A DNA stretch of 64,000 bases, from contig NZ_LXER01000020.1 of the NCBI RefSeq assembly GCF_001654925.1, positions 211,694 to 275,693 on the forward strand. The letters run 5' to 3'. The notes below the pieces were generated by a model that saw only the letters and a list, made by a program, of their open reading frames with translations, was not told where the DNA came from and searched no databases. Shown piece after piece: positions 1-10,110 of the stretch. Made by a program: the position numbers and the translations under genes. Numbering within the stretch: the stretch's first letter is position 1; every line of letters begins with the position of its first letter. This stretch comes from Buttiauxella brennerae ATCC 51605 (GTDB lineage Bacteria; Pseudomonadota; Gammaproteobacteria; Enterobacterales; Enterobacteriaceae).

Positions 1-1009
1 CGAGCATCGCTTCGGCAATCGGAACGGCACGAATACCGACACAAGGATCGTGGCGACCACGCGTGACCATCTCAACTTCTTCACCTTCGCGGTTGATGGT
101 GCGGCCTGGGACCATAATGCTGGAGGTCGGTTTCAGCGCCATATTGGCCACAATCTGCTGGCCGCTGCTGATTCCACCCAGAATGCCGCCAGCATGGTTG
201 CTCTGGAAACCTTCTTTGGTGATTTCGTCGCGGTTCTGGCTACCACGCAGATTTACCACGCCAAAGCCTTCGCCAATTTCCACGCCTTTCACGGCGTTAA
301 TGCTCATCAGCGCATGGGCGATATCAGCATCTAAGCGGTCAAATACAGGTTCGCCAAGGCCTGGCGGCACGTTATCGGCGACCACGGTAACTTTCGCACC
401 AATGGAGTCGCCTTCTTTTTTCAGCGCCCGCATCAGCTCATCAAGCGTTTCAATTTTGTCTGGATCAGGACAGAAGAACGGGTTCTGCTCGACTTGATCC
501 CAGTCTTTGATTTCTAACGGCACGTCGCCCATTTGCGTCAAGCAACCACGAATAACAATGCCGTATTTATACGCCAGATATTTTTTAGCAATCGCCCCAG
601 CCGCCACACGCATCGCGGTTTCACGTGCTGAAGAACGGCCGCCGCCACGATAATCGCGCAGGCCGTATTTTTGTTCGTAGGTGTAATCTGCATGCCCCGG
701 ACGGAACACGTCTTTGATAGCGCTGTAATCTTGCGAGCGCTGATCGGTATTTTCAATCAACAGGCCGATGCTGGTGCCGGTAGTGACACCTTCAAATACG
801 CCGGAAAGGATCTTCACCTGATCGGCTTCACGGCGTTGCGTGGTGTAGCGTGAAGTACCAGGGCGGCGGCGGTCGAGATCGTGTTGTAAATCGGCTTCGG
901 TCAGCGGAATGCCTGGCGGCACACCATCAACGATACAACCCAGTGCGACACCGTGGGATTCACCAAATGTCGTTACGCGAAATACTTGTCCAATAGAATT
1001 TCCTGCCAT
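1..1009 (-). CDS. aroC: Chorismate synthase AroC (3' end cut by window edge)
   Basis: Converts EPSP to chorismate, the last step of the shikimate pathway; a cytosolic enzyme that needs reduced FMN. The visible product starts [20 protein letters not shown], the diagnostic AroC N-terminus with the ESHG active-site segment, and continues with RRRPGTS and [11 protein letters not shown], the FMN/substrate-binding signatures. About 336 codons are present; the family is about 361 aa, so only the last 25 or so codons lie outside the window. The start is the ATG whose complement is at 1007-1009. It lies 79 bases downstream of prmB on the same strand, with a hairpin between them. Several long open frames on the plus strand here are antisense shadows. 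Confidence 0.97.
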   Translation of the reverse strand, partial: MAGNSIGQVFRVTTFGESHGVALGCIVDGVPPGIPLTEADLQHDLDRRRPGTSRYTTQRREADQVKILSGVFEGVTTGTSIGLLIENTDQRSQDYSAIKDVFRPGHADYTYEQKYGLRDYRGGGRSSARETAMRVAAGAIAKKYLAYKYGIVIRGCLTQMGDVPLEIKDWDQVEQNPFFCPDPDKIETLDELMRALKKEGDSIGAKVTVVADNVPPGLGEPVFDRLDADIAHALMSINAVKGVEIGEGFGVVNLRGSQNRDEITKEGFQSNHAGGILGGISSGQQIVANMALKPTSSIMVPGRTINREGEEVEMVTRGRHDPCVGIRAVPIAEAML

Positions 1010-1060
1010 TTGTCACGGCTCCTTACCGTTGTCATTTTCGTTGTGTTGTCAGCAAAAGAA

Positions 1061-1080
1061 GACGGGCCATAAGGCCCGTC
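1061..1080 (-). terminator. Hairpin between prmB and aroC
   Basis: GACGGGCC/GGCCCGTC arms (8 bp) around a 4-base loop, followed on the minus strand by a T-rich stretch (CTTCTTTTG). It sits directly after the prmB stop, so it may attenuate read-through from prmB into aroC. The T tract is interrupted, so termination strength is uncertain. Confidence 0.55.
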
Positions 1081-1088
1081 TGCGCAGA

Positions 1089-2021
1089 TTAATCTTTGTA
1101 AATGCTGAAGTGTTCACGCGCATCAATAAGCTGCGATTTGGTCAGCATAAACACGCCGTCACCGCCGTTATCGAACTCAAGCCAGGTGAACGGCACATCA
1201 GGGTACTGATCCATCAGATGTACCATGCTGTTCCCGACTTCACAAATCAGGATACCGCCATCGGCGAGGTAGTCAGGCGCACAAGCCAGAATACGACGCG
1301 CCAGTTTCAGGCCGTCTGTACCCGCCGCTAAACCTAACTCTGGCTCGAAGCGGAACTCACCCGGCAGGTCAGACATATCTTCTGCATCCACATACGGTGG
1401 ATTAGTCACGATAATGTCGTACTGCACTTTTGGCAGGTCACGGAACAGGTCGGAGCGAATTGGCGTAACCTGGTTTTCCAGGCCGTGCTCGGCGATGTTT
1501 TGCTCAGCCACTGCCAGCGCATCAACAGAAATATCAACCGCATCCACTTCTGCATTGTGGAATTCGTAAGCACAGGCGATAGCGATACAGCCGCTGCCGG
1601 TACACATATCCAGAATGTGAAGAGGTTCGTCGTTGAAAAGACCCGCGAAACGGTTGGTAATCAGCTCACCAATCGGGGAACGCGGCACCAGCACACGCTC
1701 ATCAACATAAAACTCATGGCCACAGAACCAGGCTTTGTTGGTCAGGTAAGCCACCGGGATACGCTCGTTAACACGGCGAATCACACGCTCAACGATGCGA
1801 TGACGCTCGCTTGGCGTCAGGCGCGCGGTACGCATATCTTCAGGAATATCCAGCGGCAGATAGAGACTTGGCAGCACTAACTGAACGGCTTCGTCCCACG
1901 GGTTATCCGTGCCGTGGCCATACCAGACGTTGGCGGCGCTAAAACGACTGACTGCCCAGCGCAGCATATCCTGAATGGTGTGCAGCTCATTAACTGCCTC
2001 ATCGACGAAAATTTTATCCAC
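1089..2021 (-). CDS. prmB: 50S ribosomal protein L3 glutamine methyltransferase PrmB
   Basis: SAM-dependent N5-glutamine methyltransferase that modifies ribosomal protein uL3 during 50S assembly. The 310-residue product is collinear with E. coli PrmB (also 310 aa) from the [13 protein letters not shown] start to the EHFSIYKD end. The SAM-binding motif [10 protein letters not shown] is at residues 138-147 and the NPPY substrate-glutamine motif at 207-210. It is upstream of aroC on the same strand, the usual enterobacterial prmB-aroC order, and divergent from smrB. Confidence 0.97.
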   Translation of the reverse strand: MDKIFVDEAVNELHTIQDMLRWAVSRFSAANVWYGHGTDNPWDEAVQLVLPSLYLPLDIPEDMRTARLTPSERHRIVERVIRRVNERIPVAYLTNKAWFCGHEFYVDERVLVPRSPIGELITNRFAGLFNDEPLHILDMCTGSGCIAIACAYEFHNAEVDAVDISVDALAVAEQNIAEHGLENQVTPIRSDLFRDLPKVQYDIIVTNPPYVDAEDMSDLPGEFRFEPELGLAAGTDGLKLARRILACAPDYLADGGILICEVGNSMVHLMDQYPDVPFTWLEFDNGGDGVFMLTKSQLIDAREHFSIYKD

Positions 2022-2206
2022 GTTGCCCTCCGCAGGCCGTTCGCGCTAGTTCAATAATCGGTTAGTTTGCCATGAAGACCGCGACAAATCAGCATTTCAA
2101 TAGCTGTCACAGCGGCTAAAATTGCGTTTTATTTAGTGATGGACGGTAAACCAGGTAAACTGACCGTAAAACAGGTGCGAGACGATAAAGTCGAGACGAG
2201 AAATAG

Positions 2207-2758
2207 ATGAAAAAGAAAACTCCGCTCAGCGTTGATGATCAGAACCTTTTCCGTGATTTGATGAGCGGCACAAAAAAATTGGCTCAGGACACGATTGTTC
2301 ACCGTCCGATGCGTAAAAAAGTGCAGGAAGTGCCGGTGAAACGACTCTTGCAGGAACAGGCTGATGCCAGCCATTATTTTTCTGATGAATTCCAGCCACG
2401 CCTGGCAACAGAAGGTCCTACGCGTTACGTGCGCGAAGACGTCAGTCATTTCGAGCTGAAAAAAATTCGCCGGGGTGATTATTCGCCAGAATTATTCCTC
2501 GATTTGCATGGCCTGACGCAGATGCAGGCAAAACAGGAATTAGGCGCGTTAATTGCGGCATGTCGGCGTGAGCACGTGTTTTGTGCCTGCGTGATGCACG
2601 GGCATGGTAAGCATGTTTTGAAGCAGCAAACGCCGCTGTGGCTGGCACAACACCCGCACATTATGGCATTCCACCAGGCACCGAAAGAGTACGGTGGTGA
2701 CGCAGCATTGTTGGTGTTGATTGAAATCGAAGAGTGGCTGCCGCCTGAGTTGCCTTAG
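2207..2758 (+). CDS. smrB: Ribosome-rescue endonuclease SmrB
   Basis: Smr-domain endonuclease which, in E. coli, is recruited to collided ribosomes and cleaves the mRNA between them. The product is 183 aa, as in E. coli SmrB (YfcN). A basic N-terminal extension is followed by the Smr domain, with DLHG at residues 99-102 and HGHGKH at 131-136, the catalytic/RNA-contact motifs. The end WLPPELP matches the family. The ATG lies eight or so bases after a GAGACGAG purine stretch. It is divergent from prmB and convergent with sixA. Confidence 0.96.
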   Translation: MKKKTPLSVDDQNLFRDLMSGTKKLAQDTIVHRPMRKKVQEVPVKRLLQEQADASHYFSDEFQPRLATEGPTRYVREDVSHFELKKIRRGDYSPELFLDLHGLTQMQAKQELGALIAACRREHVFCACVMHGHGKHVLKQQTPLWLAQHPHIMAFHQAPKEYGGDAALLVLIEIEEWLPPELP

Positions 2759-2776
2759 AGTTTGAGTGGCCTGATG

Positions 2777-2796
2777 CCCTCTCCCACGGGAGAGGG
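2777..2796. repeat. REP-like palindrome
   Basis: CCCTCTCCCACGGGAGAGGG is a near-perfect palindrome of the kind scattered between convergent enterobacterial genes. It lies between the smrB stop and its terminator. Confidence 0.5.
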
Positions 2797-2813
2797 AGAG
2801 CTACAAACAGAAA

Positions 2814-2841
2814 GAGCCGCTATATATAGCGGCTCTTTTTT
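2814..2841. terminator. Bidirectional rho-independent terminator, smrB/sixA
   Basis: GAGCCGCTA/TAGCGGCTC arms with a TATA loop, followed by six T on the plus strand and preceded by an A-rich stretch (AAACAGAAA) that gives a weaker U tract on the minus strand. It is placed between the converging genes smrB and sixA. Confidence 0.9.
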
Positions 2842-2855
2842 CATGCTTACGGCAA

Positions 2856-3344
2856 TCAGATAGCTTTAGCTACCTTCAAATTACACGGACTCATCTGCCA
2901 GTTGAACACGCCTTTCCCGGTTTCAGGATCAAGTGTGACATTGGCAATAGCCGAGGTACTGAACATCGGTGGTGTCTCTTGAGGGCAAAGTTCAGACACC
3001 AGGTAACCGACTAACGGCAGGTGAGAAATCACCAGTGCCGACTCAACCCCTTCATTGGCCAGGGCTTGCAAATAGCAGCTCACCAGACCTACATCACCGC
3101 ACGGTGTCAATTCCGGCAGAATGTCTTCTTTACCTGGAAGAGTCAGTGCTTCCCGCACAACATCCAGGGTTTGTTCGGCTCGCAGATAAGGGCTCACCAG
3201 AACACGTTCGATATCCACAACCTGACCTTTCAACCAGGTCGCCATTACTCGGGATTCATCACAACCACACTGGGTGAGTGGACGTACCGAGTCACTGGCG
3301 GCATCGAGAGCTGCGTCGCCGTGACGCATGATAAAAACTTGCAT
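2856..3344 (-). CDS. sixA: Phosphohistidine phosphatase SixA
   Basis: Histidine phosphatase of the phosphoglycerate-mutase-like superfamily; E. coli SixA removes phosphate from phosphohistidine proteins (NPr of the nitrogen PTS; earlier described on ArcB). The product is 162 aa versus 161 in E. coli. The RHG catalytic motif is at residues 7-9 (MQVFIMRHGD); SPYLRAEQT and the C-terminal HLPLVGYL segment are also family features. It is the last gene of the minus-strand block below fadJ, 187 bases away. Confidence 0.96.
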   Translation of the reverse strand: MQVFIMRHGDAALDAASDSVRPLTQCGCDESRVMATWLKGQVVDIERVLVSPYLRAEQTLDVVREALTLPGKEDILPELTPCGDVGLVSCYLQALANEGVESALVISHLPLVGYLVSELCPQETPPMFSTSAIANVTLDPETGKGVFNWQMSPCNLKVAKAI

Positions 3345-3531
3345 ATTGCACCGCTTTTGTTAACCAGGAATGCTTGAATTCCCCTAAAACTTCGAAGGTG
3401 AAATTCAGCAGCCGGGCATTGTGCCTTATCCGTACATCGAATGAAACGCTGTTTTTTACCTCAATGGTGCAAGTATAGTCAATCACTGTTCGTTAAGTGA
3501 GCGACCAGCATCCATTCACCGAACCATATAA

Positions 3532-5691
3532 TCATGATTCTTTGACTACATTTCCTTCACCGGGGTTCACTTTTCCCCAGAAATTTCGTTGCTCTTCCAC
3601 CATTTGTAAAAGTCTTTCACAGGGAGTAAAACGCGCCCCGTACTGACTGGCCAGGCGTTGCAGTTGTGCGACGACTTCACCCGCTCCCAGGGTATCCATA
3701 TAGCGGAACGGGCCACCGAGGAACGGTGGAAAACCAATACCAAACACGCCACCGATGTCACCATCGCGGGCACTGCGAACAACACCTTCATCTACGCAAC
3801 GAGCCGCCTCATTAAGCATCATCATCACGCAGCGTTGTGCGATTTCTTTTTCTGCCAGTTGCCCTTTGGGTGAAACACCAAGCAGGGTATAGATTGCAGG
3901 GTCAACCTGCTTTTTGCTTCTACTCCCTTTCCCTGAATAAAGATAGAAACCACGCCCGTTTTTTCTACCTTTGCGATCGTCATTCAATATTGCTGCAATT
4001 TCTGCCGGTGCGGCAAAACGATCTCCGTAAGCTTGCTGAAGTATAGGACTAATTTTAGTCCCCACATCAATTCCCACCTCATCCAAAAGTTGGATTGGTC
4101 CGACAGGAAAACCAAACGCCACCAGCGCATTATCAATTTTATCGACAGGCTCCCCTTCCACGAGGCAACGCATCGCTTCGTTCACATAAGGCGCCAGAAT
4201 ACGGTTGACGTAAAACCCGGCGCTGTCGCCCACGACAATCGGTGTTTTACCCTGTTTTTTGGCAAGCTGAACGGTAGTGGAAATGGTTTCCGCACTGGTT
4301 CGGGCATGCGGGATCACTTCGACCAGCGGCATTTTATCGACCGGGCTGAAATAGTGCAGGCCAATCACTTGCTCCGGACGTGCGGCATTGGCCGCAATAT
4401 CAGCAATCGGCAGCGAAGAAGTGTTGGAAGCAAAAATGGTATGCGGCGCAGCGTTCTGTTCAATTTCCGCGACCATCTTTTGCTTGAGAGCGAGATCTTC
4501 AAAAACCGCTTCCACAACAATGTCTCGATTGTGGAAACCGTGATAATCGGTACCACCGGAGATACGCGCCATTTCACGCTGGCGCTCAGCCGCTTTCATA
4601 TAGCGACGACGTACCTTTTTATCCAGCAAGTCCCAGCTGTATTTCAATGCATGGTTGATACCATCGTTGCTAATGTCTTTGATGCGCACCGGCAACTTGC
4701 CTTTAGTGGCCGTGACAAACGCAATCCCACCGCCCATCAAACCGCCACCGAGCACACCCACGGCTTTAATCGGGCGCGGTGGTACATCAGCGCCGTGCTC
4801 TTTTTTAAGCTCCGTGCTGGCAAAAAACAACCCGCGCAGTGCCGCAGATTGCGGGCTCATCGCCAGCTCGCCAAAGGCCTTCGCCTCTGATTCGTAACCG
4901 CTGAAACTCCCCTGCCCCAGACCGATTTTGATGACATCAATAATATGTTGCGTGGCGGGGTAATTGCCGCGAGTCTTCTGTGCGGTTTTTTTCTCCACCA
5001 TGCTAAACAGCAGTGAACGGCCGAGCGGGCCGGCAAGGATCCGCTCCCGTACCGGCAGAGTACGCGATGGCTGACGGCCTTTACCCACCAGCTCAACTGC
5101 CGCCGTCAGCAAAATTGACTGCGGCACGACTTCATCCACCAGTCCCAGCTTAAGCGCCTGCCGTGGACGCAGCTGTTTGCCGGTCAGGATCATATCGAGC
5201 GCGTGGCTCACACCAATCAAACGCGGCAGGCGCTGCGTGCCGCCAGAACCCGGTAGTAGACCGAGTTGCACTTCCGGCAGACCGAGTTTTGTTTTCTCAT
5301 CATCGGTACAAATTCGCGAATGGCATGCTAGCGCCAGCTCCAGCCCACCGCCGAGACACGCACCGTGAATAGCTGCAACAACCGGGATCGGCAACGCGGC
5401 AATTTCCGCCATGATTTGCTGCCCCTGGTGCGCCAGGTTTTGCGCCTCAAGTGCCGTCTGGCAACCGGCAATCATGTTGATATCTGCGCCAGCAATAAAG
5501 TTATCGGGTTTGCCGGAGATAAAGATCAGCCCTTGCAGCGCCGTATTGTCACGAACCTGTTTGATGATATTGTGCACTTCCGGGCCGAACGACGCTTTTA
5601 GCGTGTTCATCTTTTCGTCCGGCACATCAATCGTCACCACCGCGATATTGTCGAGGCGGATATGTAAGTTGAAAGCAGAAACCTGTTCCAT
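3532..5691 (-). CDS. fadJ: Anaerobic fatty acid oxidation complex, alpha subunit FadJ
   Basis: Bifunctional enoyl-CoA hydratase / 3-hydroxyacyl-CoA dehydrogenase, the alpha subunit partnering FadI. The 719-residue product (E. coli 714) has an N-terminal crotonase domain (residues about 1-190, with [16 protein letters not shown] and [16 protein letters not shown]) and an NAD-binding domain ([10 protein letters not shown] near residue 315), then the 3HCDH C-terminal repeats. The start ATG overlaps the fadI stop by one base (TAATG), so translation is coupled. The C-terminal tail differs from E. coli, a known variable stretch. Confidence 0.96.
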   Translation of the reverse strand: MEQVSAFNLHIRLDNIAVVTIDVPDEKMNTLKASFGPEVHNIIKQVRDNTALQGLIFISGKPDNFIAGADINMIAGCQTALEAQNLAHQGQQIMAEIAALPIPVVAAIHGACLGGGLELALACHSRICTDDEKTKLGLPEVQLGLLPGSGGTQRLPRLIGVSHALDMILTGKQLRPRQALKLGLVDEVVPQSILLTAAVELVGKGRQPSRTLPVRERILAGPLGRSLLFSMVEKKTAQKTRGNYPATQHIIDVIKIGLGQGSFSGYESEAKAFGELAMSPQSAALRGLFFASTELKKEHGADVPPRPIKAVGVLGGGLMGGGIAFVTATKGKLPVRIKDISNDGINHALKYSWDLLDKKVRRRYMKAAERQREMARISGGTDYHGFHNRDIVVEAVFEDLALKQKMVAEIEQNAAPHTIFASNTSSLPIADIAANAARPEQVIGLHYFSPVDKMPLVEVIPHARTSAETISTTVQLAKKQGKTPIVVGDSAGFYVNRILAPYVNEAMRCLVEGEPVDKIDNALVAFGFPVGPIQLLDEVGIDVGTKISPILQQAYGDRFAAPAEIAAILNDDRKGRKNGRGFYLYSGKGSRSKKQVDPAIYTLLGVSPKGQLAEKEIAQRCVMMMLNEAARCVDEGVVRSARDGDIGGVFGIGFPPFLGGPFRYMDTLGAGEVVAQLQRLASQYGARFTPCERLLQMVEEQRNFWGKVNPGEGNVVKES

Positions 5692-7001
5692 TATTCGGCC
5701 TCCAGAACCATTGCCGCACCTAATCCACCCGCCGCGCAGGCAGTCACCAGGCCAAATCCGCCACCACGGCGGCGCAATTCATGCAGGGTTTGAGTGATCA
5801 TGCGCGCGCCCGTTGCAGCAAACGGATGGCCGTAAGCAATCGAGCCACCGAGTACGTTAAATTTAGAGTCGTCGACTTCGCCAGTGGCGTGAGCGCGGCC
5901 TAATACATCGCGAGCAAAACGTTCGCTGGCGAGCATTTGTAAGTTTGCCAGCGTTTGCGCGGCAAAGGCTTCGTGCATATCAAAAAGCGTCAGGTCATTG
6001 AGCGTGATACCCGCGCGCTCAAGCGCCAGCGGAGTGGCCCACGCTGGCCCAAGCAGCATATCTTTCCAGACATCCACCGCGGTGAACGCATAGCTGCGTA
6101 AATAGCCTAATGGCTTCAGGCCCAACTCTTTGGCGCGCGATTCCGTCATCAAAATAATGGCAGCCGCACCATCGGTTAATGGCGTGCTGTTTGCCGCGGT
6201 AACCGTGCCGTGTTTACGGTCAAAAGCCGGACGCAGTTTCGCGTAATCGGCAATAGAGGAGTTTTGGCGAACGTTATTGTCTTCACTAAAAGGTTGGCGA
6301 TATGGCGGGATGAAGGCGGTCATCACTTCATCAGCCAGTTTCCCTTCCTTCCAGGCAATAGCGGCTTTAGTGTGAGAGCGATGTGCCAGCGCATCTTGTT
6401 GCTCACGCGTCACACCGTGGGTTTTCGCCATTTGTTCGGCGGTATCGCCCATGCGTAAGCCCGTTGAATATTCAGCAACCGCAGGCGGCACCGGCAACAA
6501 ATCACGTGGGCGTAAACGAGAGAATAATTTCAGGCGCTGGCCCAAAGTACGCGCCTTGTTCACATCTACCAATGTGCGGCCTAACTTTTTGCTGACGCCA
6601 ATTGGCAGCACCGACGAAGAATCAGCACCGCCGGCAATACCTGCACGAATAGTGCCCGCCATTAAACTCTCAGCGACATTTGCCACAGCCTGGAAACTGG
6701 TCGCACAGGCACGGCTAACGCTATAGGCATCGGTATGCACACTCATCCCGGTGCCGAGGACAATTTCGCGGGCGATGTTTGGAGCTTCTGGCATCTGGAC
6801 AACCTGGCCGAAAACCAGCTGTTCAATCATTTCCGGGGGAATTTCGCTGCGTGCCAGCAGTTCGCTGACCACCATATTGCCGAGATCGACAGCAGGTATG
6901 CCGTGAAACGCGGTAGCCTGACGGGCAAACGGTGTGCGTAACCCACTGACAATAGCAATACGGTCGCCCTGACGGGTTACCAGCGGAAGTGCCTGACTCA
7001 T
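5691..7001 (-). CDS. fadI: 3-ketoacyl-CoA thiolase FadI
   Basis: Beta subunit of the FadJ-FadI beta-oxidation complex, performing thiolytic cleavage of 3-ketoacyl-CoA. The product is 436 aa, as in E. coli. The nucleophilic cysteine lies in SRACATSF (C99); HEAFAAQ and the C-terminal [10 protein letters not shown] and [10 protein letters not shown] motifs complete the thiolase active site. A longer reading frame begins at 7058, but the ATG at 7001 follows GGGAG and gives the family N-terminus [11 protein letters not shown] FadR-like operator lies about 156 bases upstream. Confidence 0.96.
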   Translation of the reverse strand: MSQALPLVTRQGDRIAIVSGLRTPFARQATAFHGIPAVDLGNMVVSELLARSEIPPEMIEQLVFGQVVQMPEAPNIAREIVLGTGMSVHTDAYSVSRACATSFQAVANVAESLMAGTIRAGIAGGADSSSVLPIGVSKKLGRTLVDVNKARTLGQRLKLFSRLRPRDLLPVPPAVAEYSTGLRMGDTAEQMAKTHGVTREQQDALAHRSHTKAAIAWKEGKLADEVMTAFIPPYRQPFSEDNNVRQNSSIADYAKLRPAFDRKHGTVTAANSTPLTDGAAAIILMTESRAKELGLKPLGYLRSYAFTAVDVWKDMLLGPAWATPLALERAGITLNDLTLFDMHEAFAAQTLANLQMLASERFARDVLGRAHATGEVDDSKFNVLGGSIAYGHPFAATGARMITQTLHELRRRGGGFGLVTACAAGGLGAAMVLEAE

Positions 7002-7156
7002 AAAACTCCCCTGTTCTTCCCGGCGTCTATGAAGCCACAGCGGTGTTGCTGCACTCACTCACCCAAATCACTTACTAAAGTAAGCTCATTGGGATGAGTT
7101 CCCTGGCTGCCTTGCTGTAACTTCATATTCTTGGGAATAAATAGTGTATGACCAAT

Positions 7157-7173
7157 AGTGGTCTGACCTGATC
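7157..7173. promoter_or_regulatory. FadR-like operator upstream of fadI
   Basis: AGTGGTCTGACCTGATC retains the TGGTCNGACC core of the FadR box. It sits in the fadI 5' region, consistent with repression of beta-oxidation genes in the absence of long-chain acyl-CoA. Confidence 0.7.
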
Positions 7174-7257
7174 ACAGTTTTAACTAAAAAGTTACAATCA
7201 GCCAACCGGGGGACTAAAAAATTGGGAGGGGGAACACGCTTTAAGAGAGGAAAATGA

Positions 7258-7277
7258 CGCTCTCGGGGACGAGAGCG
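7258..7277 (-). terminator. Probable yfcZ terminator
   Basis: CGCTCTCG/CGAGAGCG stem with a 4-base loop, ten bases past the yfcZ stop. On the minus strand it is followed by TCATTTTCC, so the U tract is modest. Confidence 0.6.
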
Positions 7278-7287
7278 CCAGGAAATA

Positions 7288-7572
7288 TTAACGCAGACCG
7301 AGCTGGAAGATCATGGTTTCAGCCTGGCAGCTGAAAGTGAAATCGATATCCAGACGCACGCCGTCAGCTTCTTCGGTGTAACGCGGAACAATCTGGCAAG
7401 GTTCAGATTCTGCGGCACGTGCTTTCTCGGTCAGCGCAGCCAGAGTTTCGTCAGCTTCAGCGCGGGTCGCGAACACGCGGCTGTATGTTGCTGTGCAGTC
7501 GGTGTTGTCGATGATAGAGCCGACATCAATACAGCAGCAAACCGGGGTTTCATCAGCAGTGTTCTTACTCAT
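7288..7572 (-). CDS. yfcZ: YfcZ, DUF406 family protein
   Basis: Small protein of unknown function, 94 aa, matching the enterobacterial YfcZ family (start MSKNTADETPVCCCIDVG, end SCQAETMIFQLGLR). A longer frame exists to 7602, but the ATG at 7572 has an AGAGGAAAT ribosome site directly before it. The product is cysteine-rich near the N-terminus (CCC at residues 12-14). It lies between fadI and fadL, as in E. coli, and is divergent from fadL. Confidence 0.9.
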   Translation of the reverse strand: MSKNTADETPVCCCIDVGSIIDNTDCTATYSRVFATRAEADETLAALTEKARAAESEPCQIVPRYTEEADGVRLDIDFTFSCQAETMIFQLGLR

Positions 7573-7679
7573 TTTATGATTTCCTCTGTATTTAAAAGGC
7601 AAAATGTTTTCAACGAATCTTGTCTATTTTACGCTCCCTGTTGAAGCGACTCCAGTCGTTAATCTTGTCAAAATCCGTA

Positions 7680-7695
7680 AGTGACCCAAATCACA
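7680..7695. promoter_or_regulatory. Possible CRP site in the yfcZ-fadL intergenic region
   Basis: AGTGA-N6-TCACA resembles the CRP half-sites TGTGA/TCACA with correct spacing. It is about 270 bases upstream of the fadL start, so its target is uncertain. fadL is known to respond to cAMP-CRP in E. coli; the assignment here is inference. Confidence 0.35.
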
Positions 7696-7819
7696 CTTAA
7701 AAATGATCTAAAACAAGATTCACCCATTTTGCTAAGTGACGAAGAACCCGATTTTGCCAGGCAGATCTCGTTTCTACGATCAAATTTGAAAATTCTTAGA
7801 TACAAACTTGCAACATCCC

Positions 7820-7860
7820 ATCTGGTCAGACCTATACTCTCGCCACTGGTCTGCTTTCTC
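7820..7860. promoter_or_regulatory. Two FadR-like operators upstream of fadL
   Basis: ATCTGGTCAGACCTATA at 7820-7836 keeps the full TGGTCNGACC core. CACTGGTCTGCTTTCTC at 7844-7860 is a weaker copy. They are separated by seven bases and lie about 90-130 bases before the fadL ATG, as in the E. coli fadL promoter, which has two FadR sites. Confidence 0.75.
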
Positions 7861-7948
7861 TGTAACAGAACAGACCCTACTATTCGCGCTCCTGTTACGG
7901 TATGTAACATTGTTTGTATAAAAATAAATCCATTATGAGGTTTTGGTC

Positions 7949-9271
7949 ATGAGCCAGAAAAACCTGTTTACAAAGTCAGCCCTAGCGGTTGCAGTGGCAA
8001 TTGTCTCATCGCAGGCGTACTCAGCCGGCTTTCAATTAAACGAGTTCTCTTCCTCAGGCCTTGGCCGAGCTTATTCGGGGGAAGGTGCCGTCGCAGATAA
8101 TGCGGGCTCCGCCAGCCGTAACCCTGCAACAATTATGATGTTCGACCGCCCTTCCTTCTCCGGCGGCGCAGTCTTTGTTGATCCAGGTGTGAATATTTCC
8201 GGCACCTCACCAACTGGCCGCAGCACCGATGCTGATAACATCGCGCCAACCGCATGGGTTCCAAACCTGCACTTCGTTGCTCCTATTAACGAACAATTTG
8301 GTTGGGGCGCATCTGTTACTTCTAACTACGGTTTGGCAACAGAATTCAACAACGATTACACAGCGGGTTCTATGGGCGGTAAAACCGACCTGACCACGCT
8401 GAACCTGAACCTGAGCGGCGCATATCGTTTAAACAACAACTGGAGCTTCGGTCTTGGCTTTGATGCTGTTTACGCGAAAGCGAAAATCGAGCGCTATGCT
8501 GGTGATTTAGGCCAAATCGTTGCGGGTTCCGGAGCGTTACCGCCATCGTTGGCAGGCCCGGTTTCACGTATTCCTGGCGACACCCAAATCGCGCATCTGA
8601 AAGGTGACGAGTGGGGCTACGGCTGGAACGCCGGTATCCTTTATGAAATCGATAAAAACAACCGTTACGGTTTCACCTACCGTTCAGAAGTGAAAGTCGA
8701 CTTCGACGGCGATTACAAGAGCAACCTGCCTGCGGCTTATAACCCAATCTTGTCAAACTTTGGCTTACCAGCAGGCACCAACGGGCAAACTGTCCCTGGG
8801 TCTCTGACGCTGAACTTGCCAGAAATGTGGGAATTGTCCGGCTATAACAAAGTGGATCCACAGTGGGCAATTCACTACAGCGTGACTTACACCAGCTGGA
8901 GCCAGTTCCAGGAGCTGAAAGCGACCGGCACTAACGGCCAGACGCTGTTCTATAAAGATGAAAGCTTTAAAGATGCGTACCGTATCGCTTTAGGTACCAC
9001 CTACTTTATGGATAAAAACTGGACCTTCCGTACCGGTATCGCATTTGATGATAGCCCGGTTCCGGCAGAAAACCGTTCCATCTCCATTCCTGACCAGGAC
9101 CGTTTCTGGATCAGCGCCGGTACTACTTACGCGTTTAACGATGATGCGTCTGTAGACCTGGGTGTTTCCTACATGCACGGTCAGCATGTTGAAATCAAAG
9201 AAGGCCCATACACCTTCCAGTCTGAAGGTAAAGCCTGGCTGTACGGCATGAACTTTAACTATGCATTCTGA
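7949..9271 (+). CDS. fadL: Long-chain fatty acid outer membrane transporter FadL
   Basis: 14-stranded outer membrane barrel that takes up long-chain fatty acids and serves as a phage receptor. The signal peptide is [20 protein letters not shown] through QAYSA, followed by mature [20 protein letters not shown], the conserved hatch/NPA region ([10 protein letters not shown]). It ends in FNYAF with the terminal aromatic residue required for barrel assembly. The 440-residue product is close to E. coli FadL (446). ATG 7949 is preferred over an in-frame TTG at 7943 because TGAGG lies eight bases upstream. Confidence 0.96.
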   Translation: MSQKNLFTKSALAVAVAIVSSQAYSAGFQLNEFSSSGLGRAYSGEGAVADNAGSASRNPATIMMFDRPSFSGGAVFVDPGVNISGTSPTGRSTDADNIAPTAWVPNLHFVAPINEQFGWGASVTSNYGLATEFNNDYTAGSMGGKTDLTTLNLNLSGAYRLNNNWSFGLGFDAVYAKAKIERYAGDLGQIVAGSGALPPSLAGPVSRIPGDTQIAHLKGDEWGYGWNAGILYEIDKNNRYGFTYRSEVKVDFDGDYKSNLPAAYNPILSNFGLPAGTNGQTVPGSLTLNLPEMWELSGYNKVDPQWAIHYSVTYTSWSQFQELKATGTNGQTLFYKDESFKDAYRIALGTTYFMDKNWTFRTGIAFDDSPVPAENRSISIPDQDRFWISAGTTYAFNDDASVDLGVSYMHGQHVEIKEGPYTFQSEGKAWLYGMNFNYAF

Positions 9272-9290
9272 TAGTTAACGGATACAAAAA

Positions 9291-9318
9291 AGGCGAAACC
9301 GAGGTTTCGCCTTTTTTT
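9291..9318. terminator. Bidirectional terminator, fadL/mlaA
   Basis: AGGCGAAACC/GGTTTCGCCT perfect 10-bp stem with a 2-base spacer, flanked by an A run on the left and a T run on the right. It is located between the convergent genes fadL and mlaA. Confidence 0.92.
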
Positions 9319-9338
9319 ATGTCTCCCGCCCGGAATAA

Positions 9339-10097
9339 TTACTGCGAGTCGATATCTTTCAGAGAATCCTGAATAGCAGACGCATTTGGATTCTCTTGTG
9401 GCGACAACTTGCCACCGTTGGCAATAAAGTCGTGGCTCTGGAAGTAAGCTTCACGAACCAAAATGTACGGATCGGATGACTGCTTGAGCAAACCATCAGA
9501 ATCCAGCAACTGAGCACGTGTTTCGATGCCTTCAATCGTCCATTTACCGATAGACATCGGCCAGGTCAGCCAGGACAGCAGCGGATAGAGTGTATCGACA
9601 TAATCACCGCCATCCTCACGTAGCGTAAAGCTGCCATAGAACGGCAACTGCACGTACGGGCCGTAACCCACGCCATAATGACCCAGCGTAGAACCAAAGC
9701 GGTGCGGCTCTTCACGCTGCAGTTTCGGGTTCGCCATGCCAGCAACGTCAATGAAACCACCCATACCCAGCAATGAGTTCAGGAAGAAGCGCGTGAAATG
9801 CACCATCCCCTGATACGGATTACCCTGAATGAAATAGTTAACCATTACGGCGGGCTCTTCCAGGTTGCTGGTGAAATTGCTGATCCCATTACGCGCGGGT
9901 TGCGGCACATAATCACGCCACGCCACAGCAACAGGACGCACAACATAAGGATCCAACACGTTGAAGTTGAAGTTGTACATTGTACGGTTGAACCCTTCAA
10001 ACGGGTCCGAACGCCCCTGTGGCTCTTGATCGGCAGAACTGGCGCACCCGACTAAAAGTGTCGTGGCCAGCGCCAGTCCGGTCAGGCGGAAATTCAT
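9339..10097 (-). CDS. mlaA: Outer membrane lipoprotein MlaA (VacJ)
   Basis: Removes phospholipids from the outer leaflet of the outer membrane and feeds the MlaC/MlaFEDB retrograde pathway; works with OmpC/OmpF. The product is 252 aa with a lipoprotein signal peptide ending in LVGC (lipidated Cys18). It carries family motifs DPFEGFNRTMYNFN and FFLNSLLGMGGFIDVA. It begins only 13 bases after the ccmH stop, so here it appears to be the distal member of the ccm transcription unit; in E. coli ccm is elsewhere. Confidence 0.95.
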   Translation of the reverse strand: MNFRLTGLALATTLLVGCASSADQEPQGRSDPFEGFNRTMYNFNFNVLDPYVVRPVAVAWRDYVPQPARNGISNFTSNLEEPAVMVNYFIQGNPYQGMVHFTRFFLNSLLGMGGFIDVAGMANPKLQREEPHRFGSTLGHYGVGYGPYVQLPFYGSFTLREDGGDYVDTLYPLLSWLTWPMSIGKWTIEGIETRAQLLDSDGLLKQSSDPYILVREAYFQSHDFIANGGKLSPQENPNASAIQDSLKDIDSQ

Positions 10098-10110
10098 ATG
10101 TGTCTCCCTG

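Noticed and set aside
4033..4890. 285-codon plus-strand frame opposite fadJ
   Set aside because: Antisense to a conserved gene, with His/Arg-rich composition typical of reverse-complement frames.
7943..7948. TTG start two codons upstream for fadL
   Set aside because: The ATG at 7949 has a well-placed TGAGG and gives the family N-terminus MSQKNLF.
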